From Sarcomyxa edulis (lineage: Eukaryota > Basidiomycota > Agaricomycetes > Agaricales > Mycenaceae): a stretch of 64,000 bases of DNA. Below the pieces are notes generated by a model. It was not told the origin of the DNA. It saw only the letters and a list, made by a program, of their open reading frames with translations, and ran no database searches. Numbering within the stretch: the first letter of the stretch is position 1; each line of letters begins with the position of its first letter. The stretch is from positions 1 to 64,000 of the forward strand of contig QUOL01000024.1 in the NCBI GenBank assembly GCA_009761415.1. The letters run 5' to 3'. Below, in pieces: positions 50,769 through 64,000 of the stretch. The position numbers and the translations under genes are program-made.

Positions 50769-52842
50769 TCACAACTCGTGAACCGGCATTCTGCCGTCCA
50801 GTTTATCCTGTTCCTTCGGATCCCATCCATTCTGCTTGATTTCCTGCACGACTTTTTCTTGGACCTCCCGTGCGGCTTCCCCGTATTTGTTCCTGTAAAA
50901 GACGATACCTCCTTCTTCCTCGACGAACAAACATTGCGTGAATGAGCGCCACAATGCATAGAACGAAGGCTAGCGGAAAGGAATGCGTCAATAACCATGC
51001 CCCGAGTCTAACCCAAAAGTGACACACGGTAGAATCGTAGTTGTAGTCATCCTTCAAGACACCCCGAATAGCCTTGGTAATCTCTGGTCCGTTGTCTATA
51101 CAAAGAGAGCAATTAGCTCAGAATATCTGAATCTATTGGCAACCTACAAAACGGAGCACCCACGAAGAAATCTAACGGCAAAGCATTTTCAGAGGGAAGT
51201 ATTTGGTAAAATGTCGATCGAGACTTACGATGAGCAACATGATCATGAGAAATATTGTGGAAGAAGAATCTTCCCATCCAACCGAGGAGCGGACGGTCTA
51301 CGGTAGCCGCTGCTCCCCTAAGAAATGACCACTCCTCTTTTCTGTAATGGGGAATGGTTGGGTCCGAATGGTGGAGATATGTGAACATCACTATGAACGA
51401 GATATCAATGTTCTCTCCTTTTCGCGCGTTGAACTGGGGCACTTACCGATCCTGAAAAAAAATGACGGCGATTGAAGATCAGTAAAGACATATAATGTGC
51501 TGGTGGGTAATGGTATCACCAATGGTTTGTTAGCTACAGTGATGCAGTTAGATTGACAAGTAAGTCCGAACAAACAAAGTACGCACGAGATACGGAATGA
51601 GGTAGTACCTTCCAACAATACCAGGTCCGAGATATGTGAGGATGAAAACCATAATGCACAGCGCGATGTTAGAGATGATGATCGAGTTGCCTTGAAGACA
51701 ATAAAATTAGATGGGGATGTCGAGATCATTTATATACATACGCTGTTCTTTCTTGAAAAGGAGAGAACTAGGTTGGAAGTGATTCGTGCCTGGGGGATAC
51801 ATCTTCGAGCCCAGCGTGTTGAGACTGGACAAGCCTCTTCAGCACAAGATACATTACATCGATACGCAAACCTTACCTTAGATATACCCACCATCCGCTA
51901 TCAAGCAAAGAAATTGGGTATGTTCGACATGCAATAGATAGATTTACTTACAATCCCTGCATGATGAGCATTCTACCCAGAGTGTAGATCGGGGTCTCTT
52001 CGAACACCTCAGCGTAATCGAACTTTTGCGCCTTCTCTTTGGGCGGTAACTTATAATCGCTGCGAGTATAGGGTACATAGTTCTCGTCTCGTTCCATGGA
52101 CGCGGTCGCTTTCTGAGAGGCAATTCGAACCGTCAGCGTGACGTTTATACCCATCCGAAAGCAAAACCGAACGGACATGATGAGCATGGTGCGTAGATCG
52201 CCATGCGAAGTACGGAATTAAAAGGAACTAGTGTATATCGCGTTAAGCCCATTTGATGCGGATTGGCTAATGGCGGGTGGATCCATACCGTATGTAGAAC
52301 AAACCCGACCACGTTATTGACGGTCTTGGATTCGAAAAGTGTGCCATGACCAGCCTAGTCGACACCGTCAGTAAGATTGGAATGAAGCGAGCAGGAAGCC
52401 GGCGTACGTCGTGTCCTAGTAGAGAACTTGGAGATCAAATCTCCTCCTAGTCAAGCATTGTAGAAGCCTACCTAAACAGAATACGCCCGCCCAAACCAGT
52501 CCTTGGAACCACCAATATGTAGACCAAAGCAGGGATTTGGCTGCCAGAGCAAACCATGATCCCGGAGGGAACAAAAGAACCGAGTTTGTCCAGGTATTGA
52601 TCGATGCAGCGAATTTGAAAAGAAGAACGGTAAACACGATGTCTCGAGTGACATAAAAGCTCGCTTTCCAAAGATTGCGCTTCAAGAGATGTTTCGGGAC
52701 GGCATCATGAATCTCCTTCAAGGTAACAGTGGGCGGAGCAAACGGACGATGCAACCTAGACAAGCACTGGTGTGAGTTATAGCAACTACCTGAAGGTGTA
52801 CGAGACATGCCGTGCTTCATATTCTGGCCCGTTGGCGAACAT
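50769..52842 (-). CDS. FAD2: Membrane fatty acid desaturase, delta-12 type
   Basis: It introduces a second double bond into oleoyl chains in the ER membrane. At least ten exons; the phase-checked ones are 52842-52790, 52755-52472, 52415-52408 (8 nt), 52354-52289, 52227-52177 and 52112-51952. The N-terminus FAPPTVTLKEIHDAVPKHLL is typical of FAD2. Histidine box 1 is HDAGH, split over the micro-exon. Box 2 is STHHAHH, at the end of the 52227-52177 exon. Box 3 is HDHVAHH, split at the GTAAGT donor near 51230 and continued by FFVGAPFYNGPEITKAI. The C-terminus is YALWRSFTQCLFVEEEGG to MPVHEL. All three di-iron boxes are present, so the enzyme should be active. Delta-12 versus delta-15 cannot be settled here. 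Confidence 0.85.
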
Positions 52843-53162
52843 GGTAGTGGTAGGGAATCAAGAAAGCGATGCGTTTTTTTTTTGCTGGCCGCTCTCCTCC
52901 GTATTAAGTACGAGGGCGTCAAAGATTCGGGAAACCATCATTCCGGAATGATGTGAGAGACACATGTCGACGCTAGACTCGGGTCTATCAGACCAATCAA
53001 ACTAGAATCAAAGTAAGAATCAGATATTGTCTATCTTCTGGATAGTACACTCTACTTTGAGAATAGATCGACCGAATGCTGATTCTAAGCGAGTCTTAGC
53101 CGCACGATGGTGGGAACGAAGGAGGATTCTGATGCCACCTGGTCGAATTTCAAACGACCGGC

Positions 53163-54486
53163 ATGTCAACGGATGCAGATTTTATTTCCACTCTTCGCTC
53201 GGTGCCCATCAATCCAACTTGCAATTTGGTATATACATATCTGACCTCTTGTTTTTCTTGACAGAATCCGAGTATCTCGAATGCATTTCTTGCCTGGATT
53301 GCGCACTGCCAATCTTCCCTCTCACCAGAGGAATTTCGATCAGTGAAGAATTTCGCTCGTGCTTTTCAGTTCTGGTTTGACAAAGGTGCGCATCTGCTAG
53401 GTAGATGGGCAAGATGATACTCATTGAGCTCTCTTAGCCCACAAGCGTAATGATTGTGAAAAGACTTTGATCCTTTCAGGCGGTGCATGGTTTTTCCAGC
53501 AGATCCGATATTTCGCGGATGAGGTTGGACGTACGTTGACAATCATTCGAATTTTTTGGAACATGAGATTCATAGAGCTATCCAAGTCTACGATGACCCA
53601 ATTCGGGAAAGGTTGCGTCCTGAATCAAGGACGAGCCATATAGGAATGTCTTGATTATTATTCCATTGTCTGAACTGCTCTATTTACTCTCGCGATGCAG
53701 GCCCAAACGCGCGACGCTTCGCTATATTTCTCTCCGAGCTCTCCATACTCAGTGCGGATGAGAAGACAGAGTGTCTCTCCATTTGTATCGAGATGGAAGA
53801 AAACCTCAAACGAATTCAACGTGCTATATGGGTCATGTACCGCTACGAATTCTTTTACCACCCCAGAATCGGTGGGTCTACCCGACCTGTCAAACTTGCA
53901 AAGAAGGCGGAGTCAGATTGCTGGTACGATGTCGTGGCGATCAAAGAGAACTTTGTTATTGCCAAAGAAAGGAGTCCTGACACGAAGTGTGAGTACGCTC
54001 GTTATTCACATCCATCTTGTGTTGATTGACCTACTCAAAAATAGCCCAAAACTCCAACGAGTTGAGAAAAATCCAAATTCCGCGAGTCGCCGCTACACTT
54101 CTCAAGTGCGGCGATGCTCTGAGCGTTGGAATACAGAAAGTCGCAACCGCCGATTACTGGGTAGTTGTTTCTTTCGGGTAAGAGCATCTTTCTTCAGCAA
54201 GACCTTCAACACGTCCTTACCAAATTGCAGTTCTTTCCGAAGTGGATCTAATGGCGCTTTGGCATCCGACGCAAGCTCTTCTGATATCTCTCAACTCGTA
54301 GACGCGTCCCTTCTCAACACTCCAGTTCCAAATGACCGGTTTCCAGAAGACACATACACTGAAGAGTGGTTCAAGTCTTTCGAACTCGATCTTGGGAGTG
54401 ATGAGGAGGTTGGTATCTGGGGCTCTGATGATGATGATGATGACTCGGAGGAATGTAGTGACGGGAGTCAAGAAGATTCGGACTAA
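53163..54486 (+). CDS. Unrecognised protein with acidic tail
   Basis: The start chosen is MSTDADFIST at 53163, because exon 1 ends in phase at a GTATAT donor (53229). A 37-nt intron leads to NPSISNAFLAWIAH. Later exons give GGAWFFQQIRYFADE, PNARRFAIFLSELS..EKTECLSICIEM, and a well-formed exon, RIQRAIWVMYRYEFFYHPRI to ERSPDTK, ending at a GTGAGT donor. QNSNELRKIQ to YWVVVSFG follows. The last exon is Ser-rich and ends in an acidic run (DDDDDDSEE). No domain is recognised. The acidic tail suggests a nuclear or chaperone-like partner, but that is only a guess. Confidence 0.6.
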
Positions 54487-54729
54487 AATACTACTTACTG
54501 TCTTCAAGTAAAAGTCCTTGAGTACTTAAGTAGCAGCTCTGTGGACCGACGCGCCAAGAATAGATTTCATGAAATAAAACGGATTATTTGATTAGCAGCC
54601 CTCAAGCAAGCGACGTCGCCAACGTGTGACAGAAATCATTCCTTCTCTTTCTCCTTCATGTCAGTCTCACATAGAATATAGCTTTTATCCTCGACTGACA
54701 CCTAGTTTACTTACTTGCAGAAAAACAGC

Positions 54730-56236
54730 ATGACCCGCCAACTACTCACCCTCGTCCCTCTTTTCATTCTCGCTATTTCTCGGGCTCCAAGTGTGCTGGC
54801 CTCGCCTTGCGTGGCATTCAATATTAACTGGGAACTCCTTGCCTTTGGCTTTGACGGCAAAGATTATAATGCCGGTACTCAAGATCAATGGGCATCTGGT
54901 GCGTTCACTCAGCTCACTTGAGAGATATCTCTTGCTCAAGTACTACATGATCCAGGCAGCGCAACCGACATTACTGCAAGCGGACGACCGTAAGTATCTT
55001 ATGCGATGTATTACCATATAGCCTATTGACGTGTCATCAACTGCCAGACCATTCGATGCAGCAAACACAACCTGCTACCTCTCCGAATTCACAAACGCGA
55101 TCTACGTTTTGAACGCCGACTCCTCCAACCCATCCGACCTTTCTATATACGACGCAACTGCAAAGTCGTGGACGACTCAATCCGTCACTGCGGGCTCTTT
55201 TGACCCAACAAACTTCAAGACCATCCTCGACCACGATACCAACATTTTCTGTGGATATTTATTCTATTCCTCATGACATTCAGGTTCTGAAGGTTCCATT
55301 TATAGACGCACTGTCCAATGGAGAGCTCTTCTCTCTCGATATGGGACTCCTCAAATCTGCCAACAGCACAGCTATTCCATGGGTAGATCAGAAAGCTGCT
55401 GGATTCACTACCACGAATTACGACCCCGTCATGGTCATTGCAGACAACCACATTTACTTCATTGATGTCCCCGGTGTTGCCGCTGGCAGTGCCATGATCT
55501 TCGTTATTCACTGTATGTTTCATTTTCTCACATTGGATCAATGCTCATTGCCTACGTGACAGACTCGTACTTCCAGCCCGAAGCTCAGGCCTATGGTAGC
55601 TTCCCTGCTTCTCATGGACAGGTCACATCGTTCTTCCTGGATAGCGGGGTACGCCAACTGTCTGTTCCAAGCCAGAACTGTTTTCTCATCCACATTGTCT
55701 AGGTTCAAACACAGTTTGCGTACATTCCTGATGATGGATCCGCAACCTACGTTGTCGACGTCATTGTAAGTCGCATGCCTCTCATTCTACTCTTGTGCCT
55801 ACCTCATCTTCAATTCACTCAGGCAAATACCACTCAAACCCTCGCTGGTCCCTCCACGAAAGACCCTCTCGCTACCTACTTTGCCAGCACAAATTCTCTG
55901 GTCCAACTGACCTCCTCCGGCGACGTCAACTACCTCCCTTTCTCTGCTGACAGCACCACCACTAACGCTGCCGCGTCGTGGAGTCTCGTCAAGGCTCTAC
56001 CAGTTGCTGTTTCATCGTCTTCCGCTGTGTCATCTGCAACTGGGTCTGCCACCGGCTCGAGCTCAAGTACAAAGACCGCCAGTGGCAGCAAAAGCAGTGC
56101 AAGCGCAAGCGGGAGTGGTAGCGCCGCCTCGGCCACTACAAGCTCAAACGGAGTCTTGGGTATGGACAACGGGAGAAGAATTGCCACGGGGATGGCTGGA
56201 GCACTTGTGCTTGGCTTGTGTGCAATTATGATGTAG
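54730..56236 (+). CDS. Secreted, Ser-rich, GPI-type cell-surface protein
   Basis: MTRQLLTLVPLFILAISR..VLA is a classical signal peptide. Introns near 54899-54956, 54990-55047, 55270, 55513-55562 and later keep the frame open through PCVAFNINWELLAFGF, TCYLSEFTNAIYVLNADSS, KSWTTQSVTAG, VMVIADNHIYFIDVPG and FAYIPDDGSATYVVDV. These beta-rich repeats read like a small beta-propeller or kelch-type fold. The C-terminus is a Ser/Thr/Ala linker (SSAVSSATGSATG) followed by a hydrophobic end (MAGALVLGLCAIMM), as for a GPI anchor. It is probably a cell-wall or extracellular protein of unknown role. Exon borders in the middle are approximate. Confidence 0.7.
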
Positions 56237-56657
56237 GTTCCAACAGACATTCGGTACCCATTATACTATTCTCCTTCTTTCTAAGTAATACGGATATATC
56301 CTCATCTACGCATTTTTTTTACACTTGGACACGCCTTGGACACACTTGTATCTAGCCCATTTGAGAATATGCTGCAGTCAGTACTTCGCCTGAATGAGCC
56401 CAATATCTTCTCTGGCCGGTGACTGGGGTCTTTGCAACGCGACGCGACTTTTTCCCAAGTTGTGAAACACCCAACGGACATCCTCCAAGTCTCCAAGTCT
56501 CTAACACGTCTTGTTCTCTGTTTTCGCTGTGACTTTTCTTGTTCTCGGCCTTGTAGCCATTTACAAAACCATCTAAATAATAAATCTCTCGTCGATATAC
56601 GTCTATCTCTCATCGTACGTGCCTAGTGCACCTCCATCACCGAATACACTCCACGCG

Positions 56658-57193
56658 ATGCCTAATACCGACCCCGACGACATTTCCCTATCCAAACTAT
56701 CCATCAGCTCAACCGGCTCTCAAACCGAGGACTGGGATCGTTCTATAGTCCTCGGCGAATCTGATAACACAGCATCCGAAACAACTCCTCGAAATTCAGT
56801 CGTCTTTCCTGCGGATGAGGGTGCCACACCTGGAAAGGCAGGCTTAGCGCAGGGGAAAGGGAAACGCACGTTAAGCGAGCTATTGAGACTTCATGCGGAG
56901 AAAGGGACAGACGTGAAGTTCAGTGCTGAGGAAGCGTCGAGGGTGGCCGACGTGTTGGGACAGTGGGTCTGTATCTGTTTATTGCCACCTCATTCATAAA
57001 CTCACATATCTCACCTCAACAGATAAACGCAGGATCATCACCATACGAAGGCGAAGACGACTTCTTTGCTCGTTCCGGATCCCAAGACGACCTGTCCGTC
57101 CCGCGTAAACGTTCGCCTGCCCACGACGGTCGGTCCCGCGGGCAAAGTGAGAGCGCTGCCAACTCAAGCGCTCCTGGGGCAGCCAAAACATAG
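56658..57193 (+). CDS. Small unrecognised protein, 159 residues
   Basis: Exon 1 is 56658-56966 and exon 2 is 57023-57193. The intron has donor GTCTGT and acceptor CTCAACAG, and keeps phase. The protein starts MPNTDPDDISLSKLSIS. It has an amphipathic helical core, TLSELLRLHAEKG..SAEEASRVADVLGQWIN, and a Ser/Arg-rich tail. The core is the sort of conserved helical patch found in fungal adaptor proteins, but no family is recognised. The frame is open upstream of the chosen ATG without another Met, so a slightly longer product is possible. Confidence 0.6.
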
Positions 57194-58065
57194 CCATTGC
57201 CGACCTAATAATTTCGTCGCGTCTTCTAATTGTTTGCCTTCCAAATTTGCCATCTTACTTATTATCTTCTATGCTTGCTTCTCACCATCCTCCCCGGACG
57301 CCAACACCCTATTCTCAACACTCCCCGCTACTCACTCACGACCCTCTCACGACCTCTCACGACTCTGACGACCTCGTAACGATCCCAACACACTATCCTA
57401 CCCGCTTTGGATTTTAGTTCGACATTCATGTTGTTTTGTTTTGCAATACTTGTTAAACACACTCATCTTCTTAGAATACTTGCTTAAGACTCGGATTGCA
57501 TTCGAGGGGCGAAGCCTCCCGAGATATGTAATTATCAGGAAGTATCAGTCTGACTTGTTGTTGGGTTACTTAGTACTCTCAAGTCGCTCTCTAAAGATAT
57601 GTCTGTTCAACGTCTGGTAGATTCTGGCGGCGCTTCTGTACTTGACGCACCGTCCTATTACCGCCAAGGGTAAATTCCCTCTGAGCAATGCACGGACAGC
57701 AAATCTGCCGGTGCTAGTTTGATTGACGGTTCAAGAGAACTGCAGAATTTGGCTAAATGTTCCATTGTGTCGGTTGGCGAACTTAGCTTCCCCAGCCAGA
57801 CTCCCTGTTCAATTTTCGACGGTTCACGGAAACCACCCTCAATAGCTCCTAAGGAACAGCTTGAGAACAGCTCACAAAGATATCAAAGTAGTGTATGTAA
57901 GCTTATAAGTGTATGTAGCGCTTGCATGCATTCTGACAATTTCGTCGACGGACTCGTATAGACTGCTCACTTTAGTGCGCAAGCGAAGAGCATTCTGGTT
58001 TACTAATGGATACAGATTTCTGATTCAATAACATAAATGATAGGGAAGTCGATGTCACCCTAAGA
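57194..58065. other. Intergenic region between convergent genes
   Basis: About 870 bp that should hold both 3' UTRs. No further gene is supported. The 57719-57961 frame lacks splice partners and coding character. Confidence 0.45.
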
Positions 58066-61283
<3,218 letters not shown>

Positions 61284-61380
61284 TTGTGCTGGAGGTTGGA
61301 ACGAGGACCGAAATTAAATAACGAGAAAATAAATTGATCGTATCCGCATTTGGCGGGTCGCCTCCTATCAGTGCACGATC
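61284..61380. promoter_or_regulatory. 97-bp bidirectional promoter, TRM4 / aldehyde dehydrogenase
   Basis: The two start codons are separated by only 97 bp, so both promoters must share this space. No strong TATA box is visible. Confidence 0.5.
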
Positions 61381-63469
61381 ATGTCGACTCAAACGACTAT
61401 AACTCCACACAGCCAGAAAGCTTTCATCACACTCACGTATCCGTCCAAGCAAGATCTAGACGCTGTCGTATCAAAGGCTGTCGAAGCACAGAATACCTGG
61501 AAGAATGTTGGCTTGAGAGAAAGAATTCGTATCGGGAGGAAGTTCATAGTGCGTATATCGACAAAATACGAGGACAGTCTGCTGATTGCATCTAGGATGA
61601 GTTCAGGAAATTCGGTGATGAGATCCCCTTGGAGTTGACCATGCAAATGGGTCGGTGCGTAACACAACACTTGATTCACTTATCTATATGATGTCGAACC
61701 TACGTGCTAGTCCCGTATCGCAAGGTCTCGGCGAGATCAGAGGTTTTCTTGAACGCGCAGAATACATGCTCGACATTGCAGAAGAATCTCTGGAAGATTT
61801 TGTCTTACCCGACAAACCAGGTTTCAAGAGGCTTATCAAAAGGGATCCATTGGGTGTCGTTTTCGTTATCGCCCCTTGGAAGTACGCGTCTTCGTTTTCA
61901 TATTTATTTGGGATCCGGGGATTTACTTTGGACGCGATCATGCAGTTTCCCCTACTTGACTTCGATAAACTCCGTCCTCCCTGCTCTCATCGCGGGAAAT
62001 GCTGTACTGCTCAAACCATCACCGCAGACACCCTTAACCGCGACCCGTTTCGCGAGTGCGCTGATCAACGCGGGATTACCGGCTAACTTAATCAGCGTCG
62101 TTCACCTAGACCCTGCATTGACCCAATATGTTATCGCGCACAAGCGCGTCAACTTTGTGTCATTCACAGGCAGTGTCGTTGGCGGGAGAGCCGTGGAGGA
62201 GGCTGCAGTCAAAGCGGACGGCTTCAAGGGTGTAGCGTTAGAGGTCGAATTCCGCCTTAATGGTCTAATTGTAGCACTGACTTGCTTTTGTAGCTCGGAG
62301 GGAAAGATCCGGCCTATGTAAGAGCAGATGCAGACCTCGATTATACGGCCGCGGAATTAGTAGACGGGGCTTTCTTCAACTCTGGACAAAGTTGTTGCTC
62401 CGTCGAGGTGCGTAATACCTTGCTTATAGTTGTCCCGGACTTGATATTTTGATTCCCCAGCGCATCTACGTGCATGAAACAGTATTCGACGCATTCGTGT
62501 CCAAGTTTGTTGATATCACCAAGGTCTATAACTATACCATTTCCCCTGAAAATTCATTGAGAAAACGCAAAACAGAAATACAATCTTGCCGATCCTACAG
62601 ATCCACAGGCAAATCTCGGTCCAGTTGTTAGTCTTGCGAGTGCGGAAAGGATTCGGAAGCAGGTCGCGGATGCTGGTGTGTGTCTGAATAACTAAAAATG
62701 ATGGCCCTAAATAATGTTTGGACGGATAGTTAATGCAGGTGCCAAGGCACTTATACCCGGGGACTTGTTCCCAATCGCCACACCGTGAGTCTTGCACTTA
62801 GCATTGTTGCTCTGATCGATATATCGATATATGGTTCGCTATCTCAGTGGTACAACATACGTTGCTCCACAGGTGCTAGTTGATGTCAACCATAGTAAGC
62901 TCTCTACAAACTTCATGAGGCAGCAGCGATACTAATGCGCCTACAGCTATGGACGTTATGAAAGAAGAGACTTTCGGTCCTATCATTGGCATTATGAAGG
63001 CTCGTTCCTACCGTGATCCCAATACCAACTGACGCTCACCACTATGTGCAGGTTAAGTCAGACGAAGAAGCGCTTCGACTAATGAACGACTCGCCGTATG
63101 GCCTCACTGCGTCCATCTGGACAGATCTCCAGGGCGGCTCCAAGGAATCGGAGGCGGCCTTCCAGAGGTTTGCTGACGGTTTAGAAACAGGTACCGTCTT
63201 CTTGAACCGGTATGTTATCCGTACAACATCTCTTGAATTTGTCCGAAATCCGAGATTGCGGCGTCCTCGTAGATGCGATTATCTGGATCCGGCGCTGGCG
63301 TGGACGGGAGTCAAGAATAGTGGGAGGGGTGTCAGTTTGAGCAAATATGGTGAGTTTTTCACTTCCACTCGCTCTATCTGTTGAGCGGATTGACTTATGT
63401 GCGTCTCCTTCAGGGTATGACCAGTTGACAAGGGCGAAGAGCGTACACATGAAGATCAAGATCGCTTGA
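61381..63469 (+). CDS. NAD(P)-dependent aldehyde dehydrogenase
   Basis: It oxidises an aldehyde to the acid. The closest pattern is the succinate-semialdehyde dehydrogenase-like group, but the substrate is not fixed. Exons 61381-61548, 61596-61654, 61711-61881 and from 61946 were phase-checked; at least five more follow. Landmarks: ITLTYPSKQDLDAVVSKA, APWNFPYLTSINSVLP (formed across the third intron), NAVLLKPSPQTPLTA, the nucleotide-binding FVSFTGSV, the general-base Glu in GVALELGGKDP (across a junction), the catalytic Cys in FFNSGQSCCSVE, MKEETFGPI, and the C-terminus YDQLTRAKSVHMKIKIA with TGA at 63467. All catalytic residues are present. Confidence 0.87.
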
Positions 63470-63912
63470 AGGCAGATCAATCATGATAAACGGTAGGAAG
63501 TATGAAAGAAAATCGTTCAAGGATAATTACACAATTACAGACGAATAGGTCGCCTTCTGTTATAGCGGGTGAGAAGGCTGCCCTTGATTCAGGAGGTTGG
63601 CTACTGATAGATGATGAGTAGATCACTGAGTCATGACCGAGAAGGCCTGCAATCACCGAGTTCCCCACAAACCAGTTTCACCGTTTGAATCCTCCAGTTC
63701 AGACATTCTCAACTTACGTTCAGTAGCCCGAACGTACTAGCAATCCTATGACCCGATCTTAGACATCGAAAAGGTTTACCATCGCGCGGGATCGCCCGAG
63801 TTGTTGACCACTTCAAGGACAGCGCCCTGTATTTTTTTGCACATTCGCGCTAAATACAGAACTCGCTGCCGCTCGCTACTTTTGTGCCTTATAACTCGAG
63901 CATACTCTAGTG
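63470..63912. other. Intergenic region / promoter of the next gene
   Basis: About 440 bp. No gene is supported. A TATAA-like string (CCTTATAACTCG) sits about 25 bp before the ATG at 63913. Confidence 0.4.
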
Positions 63913-64000
63913 ATGGCTGAAAAAACCCCCATCGATACTCCCTTTCCTTGGCTCATCGTCGCCTACAAGTAAATATTCCCAATGACATCTCCCGACCAAC
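63913..64000 (+). CDS. First exon of a gene cut by the window end
   Basis: ATG at 63913 opens MAEKTPIDTPFPWLIVAY, followed by a GTAAAT splice donor at 63969. The hydrophobic FPWLIVAY could begin a membrane segment. Read without splicing it stops at once, so either an intron follows or this is a chance ATG. The product is not identified. Confidence 0.45.

Noticed and set aside
52177..52490. The desaturase seemed to have lost histidine boxes 1 and 2
   Set aside because: Correct splicing, including the 8-nt exon, restores HDAGH and STHHAHH in frame.
57719..57961. 80-codon ORF between the convergent genes
   Set aside because: No splice-linked exons, motif or coding bias; likely 3' UTR sequence.

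Overview
The window looks like nuclear DNA of an agaricomycete (mushroom-forming basidiomycete). The housekeeping genes are broken by many GT-AG introns of about 35 to 85 nt. Their best family matches are eukaryotic or fungal (WAPL, TRM4/NSUN2, a delta-12-type fatty acid desaturase). The accessory half carries elements typical of this group: LTR Gypsy and Copia retrotransposons, a giant Helitron ORF and a TET/JBP-like oxygenase. No bacterial operons, rRNA or convincing tRNA were seen.

Layout. 1-9495 is a minus-strand Gypsy retrotransposon whose 3' LTR lies off the left edge: 5' LTR 7751-9495, gag-protease ORF 5087-7720, RT/RNaseH/integrase ORF 1401-5042, and an antisense cysteine-cluster ORF near 1-1178. 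Its LTR edge cuts directly into the coding sequence of a plus-strand, multi-exon gene (9496-13274). That gene has a TET/JBP-type 2-oxoglutarate/Fe(II) oxygenase remnant followed by a domain with a helix-hairpin-helix-like IGPLTA motif. 13655-21703 is a Helitron Rep-helicase ORF with a C-terminal USP-like cysteine peptidase domain. A PD-(D/E)XK-like gene with a Glu/Thr minisatellite (21812-23194) converges on it. 24442-29557 holds an orphan two-exon gene and two tandem paralogues of an unrecognised family. 29560-30872 is gene-free, with an 18-bp tandem repeat and a 23-bp-arm hairpin.

30873-45104 is a retrotransposon cluster. A Gypsy LTR sits in Copia copy B, which sits in Copia copy A (all minus strand). 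A 442-bp spacer then separates A from an inverted, intact Copia copy C on the plus strand. The 5-bp target-site duplication GTGGC and the LTR lengths indicate that the spacer was flipped by recombination between A and C.

45652-64000 is a compact euchromatic gene block: a bacterial-type mannose-1-phosphate guanylyltransferase (-), a tiny coiled-coil protein (-), WAPL (+), a desaturase with an 8-nt micro-exon inside its first histidine box (-), an unknown acidic-tailed protein (+), a secreted GPI-type protein (+), a small unknown protein (+), the tRNA m5C methyltransferase TRM4 (-), an aldehyde dehydrogenase (+), and the first exon of a gene cut by the right edge.

The right block is ordinary metabolism and chromosome biology. 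The left two thirds is a transposon-rich accessory region, where DNA-modification-like, nuclease-like and Rep-helicase proteins lie side by side. Exon limits were read by eye from splice motifs and reading frame; those given as exact were checked for phase, the others are approximate.
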